DNA from: Spirochaetota bacterium
GTDB lineage: Bacteria; Spirochaetota; UBA4802; UB4802
DNA length: 51,862 nt
NCBI GenBank assembly: GCA_026414805.1
Contig: JAOAIH010000014.1
Span: 1 to 51,862, forward strand
Reading direction: 5' to 3'
Part shown: one piece after another, positions 1 to 8,688 of the stretch
How positions within the stretch are numbered: position 1 is the first letter of the stretch
How the letters are laid out: the number at the start of each line of letters is the position of its first letter
Translations under genes and position numbers: made by a program
The notes under the pieces: generated by a model
What the model was told of the DNA's origin: nothing
What the model saw: the letters and a program-made list of their open reading frames with translations, nothing else
Database searches by the model: none

Positions 1-201
1 TTTTTCTTCCAGAGTCATCTTTCCTTTATCGACATTTTTGGCAAGCACCCTATCGATGTACGTTACACCTTTTTGTGCCAATTCTTCTGTAATATCGTAG
101 AGAATAACATTGAAACCACTAAGTGCTGCAACACAGGCAATACCTGAACCCATCTGCCCTGCTCCAACAATACCAATAGTCTTTATGTTATCTATCTTCA
201 C
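1..201 (-). CDS. hbd: 3-hydroxyacyl-CoA (3-hydroxybutyryl-CoA) dehydrogenase, N-terminal part only
   Basis: Only the first 67 codons lie in the window; the gene runs off its left edge. The protein starts KIDNIKTIGIVGAGQMGSG, which holds the GxGxMG dinucleotide-binding turn of the NAD-dependent 3-hydroxyacyl-CoA dehydrogenase family, followed by the usual helix and a second strand ending in an acidic residue (VILYD). The start is GTG at 199-201, behind a strong GGAGG; the nearest ATG (204-206) is followed at once by a stop codon. It lies 71 bases downstream of the thiolase on the same strand, so the two probably form an operon for beta-oxidation or butanoate-type metabolism. Substrate chain length cannot be judged from this fragment. 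Confidence 0.85.
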   Translation of the reverse strand, partial: MKIDNIKTIGIVGAGQMGSGIACVAALSGFNVILYDITEELAQKGVTYIDRVLAKNVDKGKMTLEEK

Positions 202-272
202 TCCATCCTCCTACTATGTGTATACTAAATATTTTATATGGCACATAGTGTTGTACCACATTAACATAATAA

Positions 273-1445
273 TTATCTTTTTACAATTAACGCAACTGCC
301 TCACCACCACCCAGGCAAAGTGACGCTAACCCTAAATGTTTATCCTGCCGCATCATTTCGTACAGCAGCGTCACCAGCACACGCGCACCACTTGCTCCTA
401 TGGGATGTCCCAATGCAACACTGCCACCATTTACATTAACTTTGCTAATATCAAGTCCCAACTCTTTTATTACACCTACCGTTGAGCCACTGAAGGCTTC
501 ATTAATTTCATAAAGGTCAATATCCTGTAATTGTACCCCTTCTTTTTTTAGGCATTTGGGAATTGCAAATATCGGTGCCATAAGGACATACTTCATATCG
601 ATTCCTGCTGAAGCCTGTGCTCCAATTGTTGCCAATATTGTGCTTCCAAGCTCGTGTGCCTTTTTCTCTGACATTACCACAACCGCCGCCGCACCATCAC
701 TAATTATAGATGCATTACCAGCAGTGGTAACGCCACCCTCTTTAAATGCAGGCTTCATTTTTGCTAAAACCTCATACGGTGTTGGCTTTGGGCATTCATC
801 AGTATCAAAGAGAATCTCTTTTTGTTTTTGTGAGATAGTTATCGGAACTATCTCCTCTTTAAATTTCTCAGCTTCTATTGCACTTAAGGCTCTTTGGTAT
901 GACAGCGCAGCGTAGCGGTCCTGTTCTTCCCTGCTCACATTATATTTTTCTGAACACAGTTCATTGGAAATACCCATATGAAAATCATTGACCACATCCC
1001 ATAATCCATCATGCACCATATGGTCTTTAAGCACTCCATCACCCATCCTGTATCCAAAGCGGGCTTTTTCTAAATAATATGGTGCCATGCTCATATTTTC
1101 CATGCCACCAGCTACCACTACATTAGCATCGCCACATGCAATTGCCTGTGCTGCAAGCATAATTGCCTTTAAGCCCGAGCCACATACTTTATTTATGGTA
1201 AGGCATTCTACTTCCCAGGGAAGATTAGCCTTGATAGCTGCCTGTCGTGCGGGATTTTGTCCACAACCACAGGGAAGCACCTGCCCCATTATAACTTCAT
1301 CAACAACTTCTTTTGCAATTCCTGCTCTACGTATAGCCTCTTCAATAACAATAGCACCCAACTGTGTTGCGGGTATTGCTGATAATGAACCATTGAAATT
1401 TCCCAAGGGGGTTCTTACCGCGCTTACAATAACAGCCCTATTCAT
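273..1445 (-). CDS. Acetyl-CoA C-acetyltransferase (thiolase)
   Basis: This 390-residue protein is full length for the thiolase family. It should condense two acetyl-CoA to acetoacetyl-CoA or run the reverse thiolytic step. The nucleophilic cysteine is C88 in NKVCGSGLKA, H347 lies in GHPIGASGAR, and the second catalytic cysteine is C377 in CLGGGEAVAL. GGMENMS is also present. The last motif is usually CxGGGxG, so GGGEA is a mild variant. The ATG follows a good GGAGGT. The 3-hydroxyacyl-CoA dehydrogenase start lies just downstream, and an EtfD-like oxidoreductase and an ADP-forming acyl-CoA synthetase lie at the other end of the window, which fits acid oxidation. Direction and chain length are inferred, not shown. 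Confidence 0.95.
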   Translation of the reverse strand: MNRAVIVSAVRTPLGNFNGSLSAIPATQLGAIVIEEAIRRAGIAKEVVDEVIMGQVLPCGCGQNPARQAAIKANLPWEVECLTINKVCGSGLKAIMLAAQAIACGDANVVVAGGMENMSMAPYYLEKARFGYRMGDGVLKDHMVHDGLWDVVNDFHMGISNELCSEKYNVSREEQDRYAALSYQRALSAIEAEKFKEEIVPITISQKQKEILFDTDECPKPTPYEVLAKMKPAFKEGGVTTAGNASIISDGAAAVVVMSEKKAHELGSTILATIGAQASAGIDMKYVLMAPIFAIPKCLKKEGVQLQDIDLYEINEAFSGSTVGVIKELGLDISKVNVNGGSVALGHPIGASGARVLVTLLYEMMRQDKHLGLASLCLGGGEAVALIVKR

Positions 1446-1679
1446 TGGCGACCTCCATTTTTGTATGTCAACAAAATACGGATGAAATTCTTCAAAATAT
1501 AATCAAAATGTCAAAAATATTTTATACTATTTAAAAAATTTTTGCCTAGCAAGCAATACGCAGTTATATAAAAATGTAATCCTACAATAACTGTTGATAA
1601 TTTGTATTTATAGAATTTTACTTGAAAAAATATTTTGGTCTAATTTTATAGATAGCACGTATACTTTGGGAGGATACAG

Positions 1680-2150
1680 ATGAATATAGAAACTACTACC
1701 TGTATTTCATATTCACATCTTGATCTTTTGACATTTTATGCTAAAAAACACAATATGCCTTTAAGGACATTTATTTCCAGTCTTATTAGCTTTGCAACAC
1801 AATATGATAAGCTTCAGTCACATTTTTTTAAACAGCTAAAATACCGCAAAAGGTACAGTGGTCAATGGAAAAGATTACACTTGGTGTTATATGATGATGA
1901 ATATGAGTTTTTTATGGATGTAAAAAAAGTATACAAGCTGTCTCTGGCAAGGATTATCGAATATTGTTTGGACAATATACTTTATGAATTTTTAGAATTT
2001 TTAGCAAAGGAAGAAGAAAATGAAGACTATTATACCGATAACTATCGCTATAGAGGATACGCTTTTGAGACAGGTACTAAAAAAGATATATTTTATTTAA
2101 CGGTCTATTGGGGACCACACCCTGAAATACTGCAAAAAGCAATAACCTGA
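1680..2150 (+). CDS. Hypothetical protein with two ribbon-helix-helix-like segments
   Basis: I do not recognise this 156-residue protein. It has no signal peptide or membrane helix. Two stretches share a pattern of a short strand, a helix, a turn and a second helix: about residues 6-42 (TTCISYSHLDLLTFYAKK onward) and about 64-102 (KRLHLVLYDDEYEFFMDV onward). The pattern recalls ribbon-helix-helix DNA-binding folds, here possibly duplicated in one chain. An acidic segment and an aromatic C-terminus follow. The start has a strong GGAGG five bases upstream of ATG. The gene stands alone between the divergent thiolase operon and a lipoprotein, and a pair of perfect palindromes follows it. DNA binding is inferred from pattern only. 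Confidence 0.75.
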   Translation: MNIETTTCISYSHLDLLTFYAKKHNMPLRTFISSLISFATQYDKLQSHFFKQLKYRKRYSGQWKRLHLVLYDDEYEFFMDVKKVYKLSLARIIEYCLDNILYEFLEFLAKEEENEDYYTDNYRYRGYAFETGTKKDIFYLTVYWGPHPEILQKAIT

Positions 2151-2195
2151 ACATACAGCAAAAAAATATTTTAAACACTCCTCTATCTCAGCACA

Positions 2196-2214
2196 TAACA
2201 CATTTTATGTGTTA
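2196..2214. repeat. Perfect palindrome, 7-base arms, 5-base spacer (first of two)
   Basis: TAACACATTTTATGTGTTA has exact arms around TTTTA. It lies 46 bases after the stop of the preceding gene and 190 before the next start. It is followed by AAAAAG, not a T run, so it is a poor terminator on the plus strand. It could be an operator or an RNA hairpin. Confidence 0.5.
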
Positions 2215-2219
2215 AAAAG

Positions 2220-2238
2220 ATGTTGTTATACACAACAT
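2220..2238. repeat. Perfect palindrome, 7-base arms, 5-base spacer (second of two)
   Basis: ATGTTGTTATACACAACAT has exact arms around TATAC. Its centre is 24 bases from that of the palindrome at 2196-2214, and both have the same arm and spacer lengths although the sequences differ. A T run starts about nine bases downstream, which makes a weak terminator possible. Confidence 0.5.
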
Positions 2239-2404
2239 AGATTCATTTTTTTAATTTTTTAAATTGACTAAATTGAAAATAGTACCACATACTAAAAGTG
2301 ATAATAATCTCATTAAATTGTTGTCACCATGGTACATGACATTGACACCCATCGAAAGAATGGTGCAGTTATATTAGCGAAAAATTAATAATTGAGGGAC
2401 TATC

Positions 2405-3136
2405 ATGGATATAAAAGCGTATAAACAATCTGTTATTTTTATTTTTTTATCCATAATATTATTCACATCATGCACATCAGTTGAGTTTGTAAAAACAGGC
2501 AACGAATATCCTGCTCTTGATGAAAGCACTGATGTTAAAGTATTGCTCATTGTTGACAAAAACCAGTATGAAGAGATAGGCATCGCTGACATTGCTGGTG
2601 TATCACTGCCGGTACGTATTGATAAAGCCAAACAGATAGCACGCAGTAAAGGTGGTGATGTCATTGTTCCTGCCACAATGTGCAATGAAGAAATGCAGAA
2701 ACGAATTCGCAGTGGGTATATAATTCAAAGCTTTTATATACTCAAAACAAAAACTTCTCGTGAAGTACAAAAGGCAACAGTTGAATCAACGCAGACTCCT
2801 CCATTAGAGGAAGAATTTGTACCTGAAAAACAATCTGCAACGTTTACACAACTATTACAGGATTATCCATTATTGCAAGGGCAGTCCTTCACAAATGACA
2901 TGGCTCCCTTGAGATTTTATAAGATACCCCCATCGCTTCTGGTGTATGGTTTGTCCGACTACAAGCTTTGTTTACTGCAGTTTGATGCTGACAATTCCGT
3001 TCTAATGTTTATACCTAAGGATAAAGTCAATGTTATAAAAAAATCAATTAACGAAAGGAAAACCATGACATTTGATTTTACTCCGTTAGGAGTATATAAA
3101 GGGAAATACCCCGTATTAAAAATGCTATCAGAATAA
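2405..3136 (+). CDS. Putative lipoprotein of unknown function
   Basis: The N-terminus has a charged start, a hydrophobic run and a lipobox ending FTSC, with C23 as the expected lipidated cysteine. The remaining 220 residues match no family I know. Residues about 45-110 alternate strands and helices (KVLLIVDKNQYEEIGIADI onward), and residues 125-150 are rich in Pro, Glu and Thr, probably a linker. ATG follows GAGGG with good spacing. The stop is 18 bases before the amylase-synthase fusion, so they may share a transcript, but nothing in the protein suggests a role in glycogen. Surface or periplasmic location is inferred from the lipobox. Confidence 0.8.
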   Translation: MDIKAYKQSVIFIFLSIILFTSCTSVEFVKTGNEYPALDESTDVKVLLIVDKNQYEEIGIADIAGVSLPVRIDKAKQIARSKGGDVIVPATMCNEEMQKRIRSGYIIQSFYILKTKTSREVQKATVESTQTPPLEEEFVPEKQSATFTQLLQDYPLLQGQSFTNDMAPLRFYKIPPSLLVYGLSDYKLCLLQFDADNSVLMFIPKDKVNVIKKSINERKTMTFDFTPLGVYKGKYPVLKMLSE

Positions 3137-3154
3137 AACAAAAGGCTTTCAACT

Positions 3155-6100
3155 ATGCTTACAAAAGTTTCCACCCAAAGCAGTTTGTGCCGATTTGCCA
3201 TTAGCGATGAGGAAAAGCTGTCCGATGAAAAGGTAAAAGAAGAAATAAGGAAAGCGTTTGAGGAACTTCGCGCATTCCCTTTCACCGTAAATTCAGCCAT
3301 TATTAATTCTTTAAAAAGCGGTGCAGATATCTCATCTTTTAAAGATTCCTTTATTGCTATACGGAATGACATTTTCACTTCAATTACCGATAGCCCACAG
3401 GCACAGGAAAAGATAATATCTGATGTTAGATTACAGAACAGAATTCTAGATGCAATCACCAAAATCCATAACATAATTGCTGCAGGTGATTTTACTTCTC
3501 TATCAACACGGCGTTTTGTGCTAATCAAAGAACGGCCTAACTGGCCCACGTTATTTTATATTTCACCTACAAGTGCTGTGTTATCCCATGTTGGACAAGG
3601 CCCGCAATGGACTGAAATACCCACTATTTATTTGGGATTAAATATTTTCAATGTTTTAGCTTTAGACAAAGATAAAAAATTTGATGAAGCATTTTACTGG
3701 CTTTTAAAGGTTGAAGAGCGGGCAATAGAAACTGGTTATTCTCATATTGAGGTGTATCCTCCTCATGTATCTCGTGCTCTGAATGCACTGCTTGATGAAG
3801 TAATCCGTATTGCAACAATTTCAGAAGTTGAATTTAAGGAAGTACCTGAAAGAAAAAAAATAAGACCCTTTACTGTCCGCAACCGTGAAAGCTTTTTAAG
3901 GATGCTCAATGCTCGAACACCGGATGATAATTTTGATTTTGAAAAAAATCTCAAAGCTATACGCTCCCTTGAACGCCTAGCTCGTCGATATAAAAAAGGA
4001 TATGATTTTAATTCGTTACGTGAAATTGTTCGCCTTTTGGTTGCAGCTTCAGGCCATGATATACACGAAATTCGTAATAATGCCAATATTCTCCTTGAGC
4101 GCATCTTTGCACCCAAGGAGTTTGATGCACCACTTGCCACTACATTTGTAAACTGTGCAGCTGGTAGTGAACATACATTTAAATTTTCCATACCCGATGA
4201 AGGTGATTATTTTGTGCGTATTTTCTCATATGCAGGCAACAACCCATTCCCTCTTGAGCAGGATATCACATTCATTGATATTGATCTATCCTATGATGAA
4301 ACAAAAAGCATCTATACAGCAACGTATACATTCAATGAATTAGGTCATTATGATTTCCTTGTGTACCGTAAAAGGAAAAAACGCCCACAGTGGGTTCAAT
4401 ATGAAGGCTGTAGCGGCAGAATAAACGTTATCCCTGATGTTCGTGGGCAAATTGTACTGGAGATATTTCCTGATATACACGGCCATACACGCATCTACTG
4501 GATGGATGAAGAGCATCCCGGTTTGGTTTACAATGAACACGGCGAAGTCATTCGCTTGGGACGTTTCAGCGACATTACGGCACACCTTGAGGATTTAAAA
4601 GAACGCTATCATATAACTGCCCTGTATCTTTTGGGTGTGCAGAAGCGTGGTACAAACCGCGAAGACTGGGCACCTGAGGCAACTTCGCCTTCACCGTTTT
4701 CACCAATGAGCTTAGTAGAGATAGAAGATTTTCTAGGTGGTGAAAAGGAGTTTATGGAGCTTGTTGCAAAAGCTCATGCAATGGATATTAAAATCATCAT
4801 CGACGTCGTACCTCACCTTAACCGCCGCAGTACAGAGCTTCCTGATGAGTATGCAGTTAAATGCTATGACGACAGCGGCAATTTAGTCATTCGTGCTTCA
4901 ACTGATGGAAGATACGGCAGTTGGAATGATGGCAAATTATTGAATTACCGCAAGTTTGAAGTATGGGAATGGCTCATTAACAGTGTGTGTACACTAATAG
5001 ACAAATATGACATTGATGGTATACGTTTTGATTCAGCACATGCTGTCCCCATCATGATGAAAAAGAACAATTATCCCTTTGTATGGGGTCAGTATCGCTC
5101 ATTAGAATCATTAGTTGAAGGTGAAATAATAGTAAATGACAGGGAAGATGGGCATTTTATAACAACCGGATATTATGATAGTGCCTGCAGGGATCAGATT
5201 GCTATCCCCTTTCATTATCTTTTAATGAGCCGCATTGCACAAAAGCTGAAAGAGAAAAACAAAACGTTTTTCGTGCACTTAGCCGAATGCTACTGGGGCC
5301 ATGAACGATATCTTACCCGCAGTGGTATAATTCCGTACAATTCTGCCCTTTTCAAGATATGCGAAGGGATCATTCATGGTACCACTGATGTCCGGGAGGT
5401 GTACCATTTTTATGATAACTATCTCCCATACGCGTTACCGCCAGGTACTGAGCTATTAGGCATTCTAGGAAATCATGATGAGCGGCGTGCACTTAATACA
5501 TTTGGCCATAGGGGACTGAGGGCTGCTATTGGTCTTACTATTTTTATGAATAACATCATTATGGATTATGAAGGCAGCGCCGAGGGTGAAAACTGGAAGG
5601 TATATCTTGACAACATCTATGTTAACTGGAATCAATTTGAATATGTAGCACACCGTAGTCTTGAATCATTTTACCGCCAATGGTATAGGTTTCATCGCAA
5701 CAATAAGGGCAAAGGATATTTGATATGGGCAAATAATCATCTTGTCGCAGCATCAATAAAATTCACAGAACATACAATATGGATTGGGGTTTTTAATTTT
5801 GCCGATAGCTCTCAGAATGTTGCATTGCAGTTTGATAACCCGCGTCTACCCATTGATGACAATGCCTATTATAAAGTGGTTGACCCTGTATATTCTCCCA
5901 TTACCAAACATTACAGCTACTATACCGGCAGAGAACTCAAGGCTTCAAAGATTTATACGGTTGTATCCTACACTGACAGAATCAAGCTATTAAAATTAGA
6001 ACCAGTCTCTGACATTGCTCCCTTGTACAATGATTTCCTTAAGGATTCACTATTCAGACTTTATTCAATCAGCAATCCTGAAAATTTTAAATCAAATTTT

Positions 6101-7996
6101 ATGTTCCTTGAATCAATAGCGCATCTTTCCTCTTTTGAGAGGTTTATTGCGTTTCTTAAAGAGCAAATAATTGCACAATTTTACCCTCAATATAAAAATT
6201 TCATTGAGATTGGATTTAAACGAATTCTTTTTTATATGTTTAAATTTGGGTTTAAATCAGGTAACAACATACTGAAACTAATTGATGACCTGGCATCTCA
6301 TGAAGATACTAATATATCTGATTTAGGTAAAAGTATACAATTCCATAATAGGCGAGGCCCAATCATTTTTGTATCAGCCGAAGCAGAACCATTTTCCAAA
6401 AGCGGTGGCCTTGCTAACGTTGTATATGAACTGCCGCGCGAGATGGTTAGCTTAGGTGAAGAAGTCATTGTCATAACACCTAAATACCGCCTGGGTGATG
6501 AAAAGGCAATGGAGAAAATGAACAATGCATTGAATAAATATAACGTCCAGTATACTGGCAAAAACGTACGTTTTATGATAGAAAATATATCCTACGAGGT
6601 TGGAGTCCATTATGCACAGGTTGATGGCATCCATTATTATCTTTTAGACCACCATGAATTTTTTGATGGCTTGTATTGGGGTTATACAGGGCAAGAGAAG
6701 TTACGGCGGCGTATTGCATTTGCCCGCGCTACAGCTGAACTTATCACGACGTTTGGTCTGTATCCTCTTTTCGTCATAACCAACGATGCATATACTGGTA
6801 TCTTCAATGGTATTGTCCGCAGTGATCATGTATACTATGATAATCCAAACTTTAAACGGACATCATTCTTCCATATAATCCATAATGGAGGCTGGCAGTA
6901 TTTTGATTCATACCATCGCTATGAAGACGGCAAAGATCTATTCTCGTTGTTTAATCTACCTCACTGGCGCTTTAATGATTTTTCTGATCCTAATGATTAT
7001 AATAAAATAAACTGTATGGCAACCGGTATTCGATTTGCTGACAGGGTTATAACTGTTAGCCCTTCGTATGCAAAGCAAATAGAAAAAGCCTGTGATGGTC
7101 TTGAAAAAATTCTACACAATGTAATTGGCATAAGCAATGCACTGGGAGTTGATTTTAAGAACAGGATACTTATGCGCTTTCACAATTCAGGATTTGTTGA
7201 CGAGCATTACCCAAAAATGATTGAAGCTGTAAAGACTAATACATCAATCTATGAAAAAATTCAAAAGCGGTACCCTGAAATACTAGAAGGCATCCGCAAT
7301 TGCGAAAAGATTAAAGACCCATTACGTCGTGAATACGTAACTCACATTAGGAATAAGCTCTGTTTTCAACATAAATTTGGTTTTGCAATTGACCCTGATA
7401 TTATTTTGTTTTCCATGATACACCGCATCGCAGAACAAAAAGGCTTTCAACTTCTATTAGAAGCATCGTACGGGATATTTACTACATTGGGCTTTCAGGG
7501 TTTCATTGGTGGTGCAGTTGCCTGGGGTGACCAGCGTGGAAGTGAGCTTGCAACAGGCCTACTCCACCTTCAGGGCTATTATCCAAAAAATGTACATGTC
7601 AATTTAGGATTTCAGGATATCAGTGTGCCACTGTTGTGCACTGATGTATTTTTAATGCCATCACTGCATGAACCCGGTGGCATATCCCAGCTAGAAGCAT
7701 TAGCATGTGGTTGCTTAGTTGTTGCACGTGCAACTGGTGGGTTGCGCGATACTGTTATTCCCATTCGCGTGAAAGAGTCATCCGTTGAAGGGAATGGATT
7801 TTTATTTTCCGACTTTACCCCTTCGTCTTTCTATGATGCAATGCAACGATGTGCTGAATTTTTTAATAAAAACGATGATACAACAAAAGCACTAGCACGC
7901 CAAAATGCTATGCAGTCAGTCTATTACTGGGACAAACCTGCAAAGGAATATATTAATGTATTGTATTCGCATAAGGAAATTGTACGGGTGGTATAA
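3155..7996 (+). CDS. Fused GH13 alpha-amylase-family enzyme and GT5 glycogen synthase
   Basis: This 1613-residue protein joins two complete enzymes. Residues 1-330 are mostly helical and unrecognised; 330-435 look like a beta-sandwich. The GH13 barrel spans about 435-900 with all four motifs: D550 and H554 in DVVPHLN, R624 and nucleophile D626 in GIRFDSAHA, acid/base E711 in HLAECYW, and N773-H774-D775. A helical linker follows. The GT5 synthase spans about 1068-1613: KSGGLANVV (K1082), HRIAEQKGF, and E1506/E1514 in EPGGISQLE, the pattern of ADP-glucose-dependent synthases. It should extend alpha-1,4-glucan from ADP-glucose while the GH13 part hydrolyses or transfers glucan; which reaction is unclear. 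There is no signal peptide, so it is cytoplasmic. GlgC, which makes the donor sugar, is at 40756-41976. The ribosome site before ATG is weak (AAAGG). Confidence 0.93.
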   Translation: MLTKVSTQSSLCRFAISDEEKLSDEKVKEEIRKAFEELRAFPFTVNSAIINSLKSGADISSFKDSFIAIRNDIFTSITDSPQAQEKIISDVRLQNRILDAITKIHNIIAAGDFTSLSTRRFVLIKERPNWPTLFYISPTSAVLSHVGQGPQWTEIPTIYLGLNIFNVLALDKDKKFDEAFYWLLKVEERAIETGYSHIEVYPPHVSRALNALLDEVIRIATISEVEFKEVPERKKIRPFTVRNRESFLRMLNARTPDDNFDFEKNLKAIRSLERLARRYKKGYDFNSLREIVRLLVAASGHDIHEIRNNANILLERIFAPKEFDAPLATTFVNCAAGSEHTFKFSIPDEGDYFVRIFSYAGNNPFPLEQDITFIDIDLSYDETKSIYTATYTFNELGHYDFLVYRKRKKRPQWVQYEGCSGRINVIPDVRGQIVLEIFPDIHGHTRIYWMDEEHPGLVYNEHGEVIRLGRFSDITAHLEDLKERYHITALYLLGVQKRGTNREDWAPEATSPSPFSPMSLVEIEDFLGGEKEFMELVAKAHAMDIKIIIDVVPHLNRRSTELPDEYAVKCYDDSGNLVIRASTDGRYGSWNDGKLLNYRKFEVWEWLINSVCTLIDKYDIDGIRFDSAHAVPIMMKKNNYPFVWGQYRSLESLVEGEIIVNDREDGHFITTGYYDSACRDQIAIPFHYLLMSRIAQKLKEKNKTFFVHLAECYWGHERYLTRSGIIPYNSALFKICEGIIHGTTDVREVYHFYDNYLPYALPPGTELLGILGNHDERRALNTFGHRGLRAAIGLTIFMNNIIMDYEGSAEGENWKVYLDNIYVNWNQFEYVAHRSLESFYRQWYRFHRNNKGKGYLIWANNHLVAASIKFTEHTIWIGVFNFADSSQNVALQFDNPRLPIDDNAYYKVVDPVYSPITKHYSYYTGRELKASKIYTVVSYTDRIKLLKLEPVSDIAPLYNDFLKDSLFRLYSISNPENFKSNFMFLESIAHLSSFERFIAFLKEQIIAQFYPQYKNFIEIGFKRILFYMFKFGFKSGNNILKLIDDLASHEDTNISDLGKSIQFHNRRGPIIFVSAEAEPFSKSGGLANVVYELPREMVSLGEEVIVITPKYRLGDEKAMEKMNNALNKYNVQYTGKNVRFMIENISYEVGVHYAQVDGIHYYLLDHHEFFDGLYWGYTGQEKLRRRIAFARATAELITTFGLYPLFVITNDAYTGIFNGIVRSDHVYYDNPNFKRTSFFHIIHNGGWQYFDSYHRYEDGKDLFSLFNLPHWRFNDFSDPNDYNKINCMATGIRFADRVITVSPSYAKQIEKACDGLEKILHNVIGISNALGVDFKNRILMRFHNSGFVDEHYPKMIEAVKTNTSIYEKIQKRYPEILEGIRNCEKIKDPLRREYVTHIRNKLCFQHKFGFAIDPDIILFSMIHRIAEQKGFQLLLEASYGIFTTLGFQGFIGGAVAWGDQRGSELATGLLHLQGYYPKNVHVNLGFQDISVPLLCTDVFLMPSLHEPGGISQLEALACGCLVVARATGGLRDTVIPIRVKESSVEGNGFLFSDFTPSSFYDAMQRCAEFFNKNDDTTKALARQNAMQSVYYWDKPAKEYINVLYSHKEIVRVV

Positions 7997-8006
7997 AAAT
8001 AAAAGA

Positions 8007-8041
8007 GCCTTCCACAGACACCATCAGTTACAGTGGGAGGC
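8007..8041. repeat. Imperfect inverted repeat after the synthase fusion gene
   Basis: GCCTTCCAC and GTGGGAGGC pair over nine positions with one G-T wobble around a 17-base loop. The plus-strand sequence after it is not T-rich. On the minus strand the hairpin would be followed by CTCTTTTATTTTT, but no minus-strand gene ends here. A terminator role is therefore doubtful. Confidence 0.35.
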
Positions 8042-8111
8042 CCTGGAGTGTAAAATGATCTGGTATTGATATCGGAACAATGTTGAAAAAACTTAAATTT
8101 TTAATAATGTC

Positions 8112-8687
8112 ATGAAAAAAATTTATTCAGTCATTCTATCATGCATTATGGTGCTTTTATCATGCGCCTCCGGTCAAAAAGCAGAGTTAGGGAATATTGT
8201 AAATTCAATTAATGGCCAACCTGTTATACCCTATACTGCCAATAAACTCTATATTTCACCGTTTATAAATCAGTCAGGAATTCCGGGGTATGAAGAAAAG
8301 TTAAAACAGCGGATTACAGAAAAAATTATTACTGGTGGAAGGTTGGCGATAGCTCCGTCAAAAGATAGCAGCGACGTAATGCTTACAGGTGTAATTCAAT
8401 CTTTTCAGGTACAGCCAATAATGATTGACAATGCAGGAATAGTTAAGAAAAAGCGATTATTAATCATTACAGTGATACATTTGATTAATGTAGGAACCGG
8501 GAATTATATATTTCGCTCTATTACAGTACAGGCATTTAAGGAGTTTTCTGACATCGAAGCGCCTGTTACTCCATTTAACATTGTTCAGGATGAAGTAGAA
8601 CAGATGTTAGCCTCTCGAATTGCCTTGCAGGTTGAAACAGGATGGTACACATCACTTAAAACCCAAGTGGAAAAAGGAAAAAAATAA
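8112..8687 (+). CDS. lptE: LptE-like LPS-assembly lipoprotein
   Basis: This is a 191-residue lipoprotein with signal peptide and lipobox VLLSC (C18). The body follows the LptE pattern: YISPFINQSGIPGYEEKLKQ, an internal AIAPSKDSSDVMLTGVI segment where the family has its conserved D-x-x-L-x-G, and alternating strands to the end. LptE forms the outer-membrane plug complex with LptD for lipopolysaccharide export. The next gene is holA, one base downstream; lptE-holA is a common bacterial arrangement and supports the call. I see no strong ribosome site before ATG. Family assignment rests on pattern and context, because LptE sequences diverge strongly. Confidence 0.75.
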   Translation: MKKIYSVILSCIMVLLSCASGQKAELGNIVNSINGQPVIPYTANKLYISPFINQSGIPGYEEKLKQRITEKIITGGRLAIAPSKDSSDVMLTGVIQSFQVQPIMIDNAGIVKKKRLLIITVIHLINVGTGNYIFRSITVQAFKEFSDIEAPVTPFNIVQDEVEQMLASRIALQVETGWYTSLKTQVEKGKK

Positions 8688-8688
8688 T

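Noticed and set aside
556-1485. Long open frames on the plus strand opposite the thiolase gene
   Set aside because: They mirror the codon structure of a clear thiolase on the minus strand, have no ribosome sites and resemble no protein.
8007-8041. Terminator after the synthase fusion
   Set aside because: No T run follows the hairpin on the plus strand, so it is listed only as an inverted repeat.
8620-8688. N-terminal extension of holA inside lptE
   Set aside because: It lies in another frame of lptE coding sequence; ATG 8689 gives a normal-length delta subunit.
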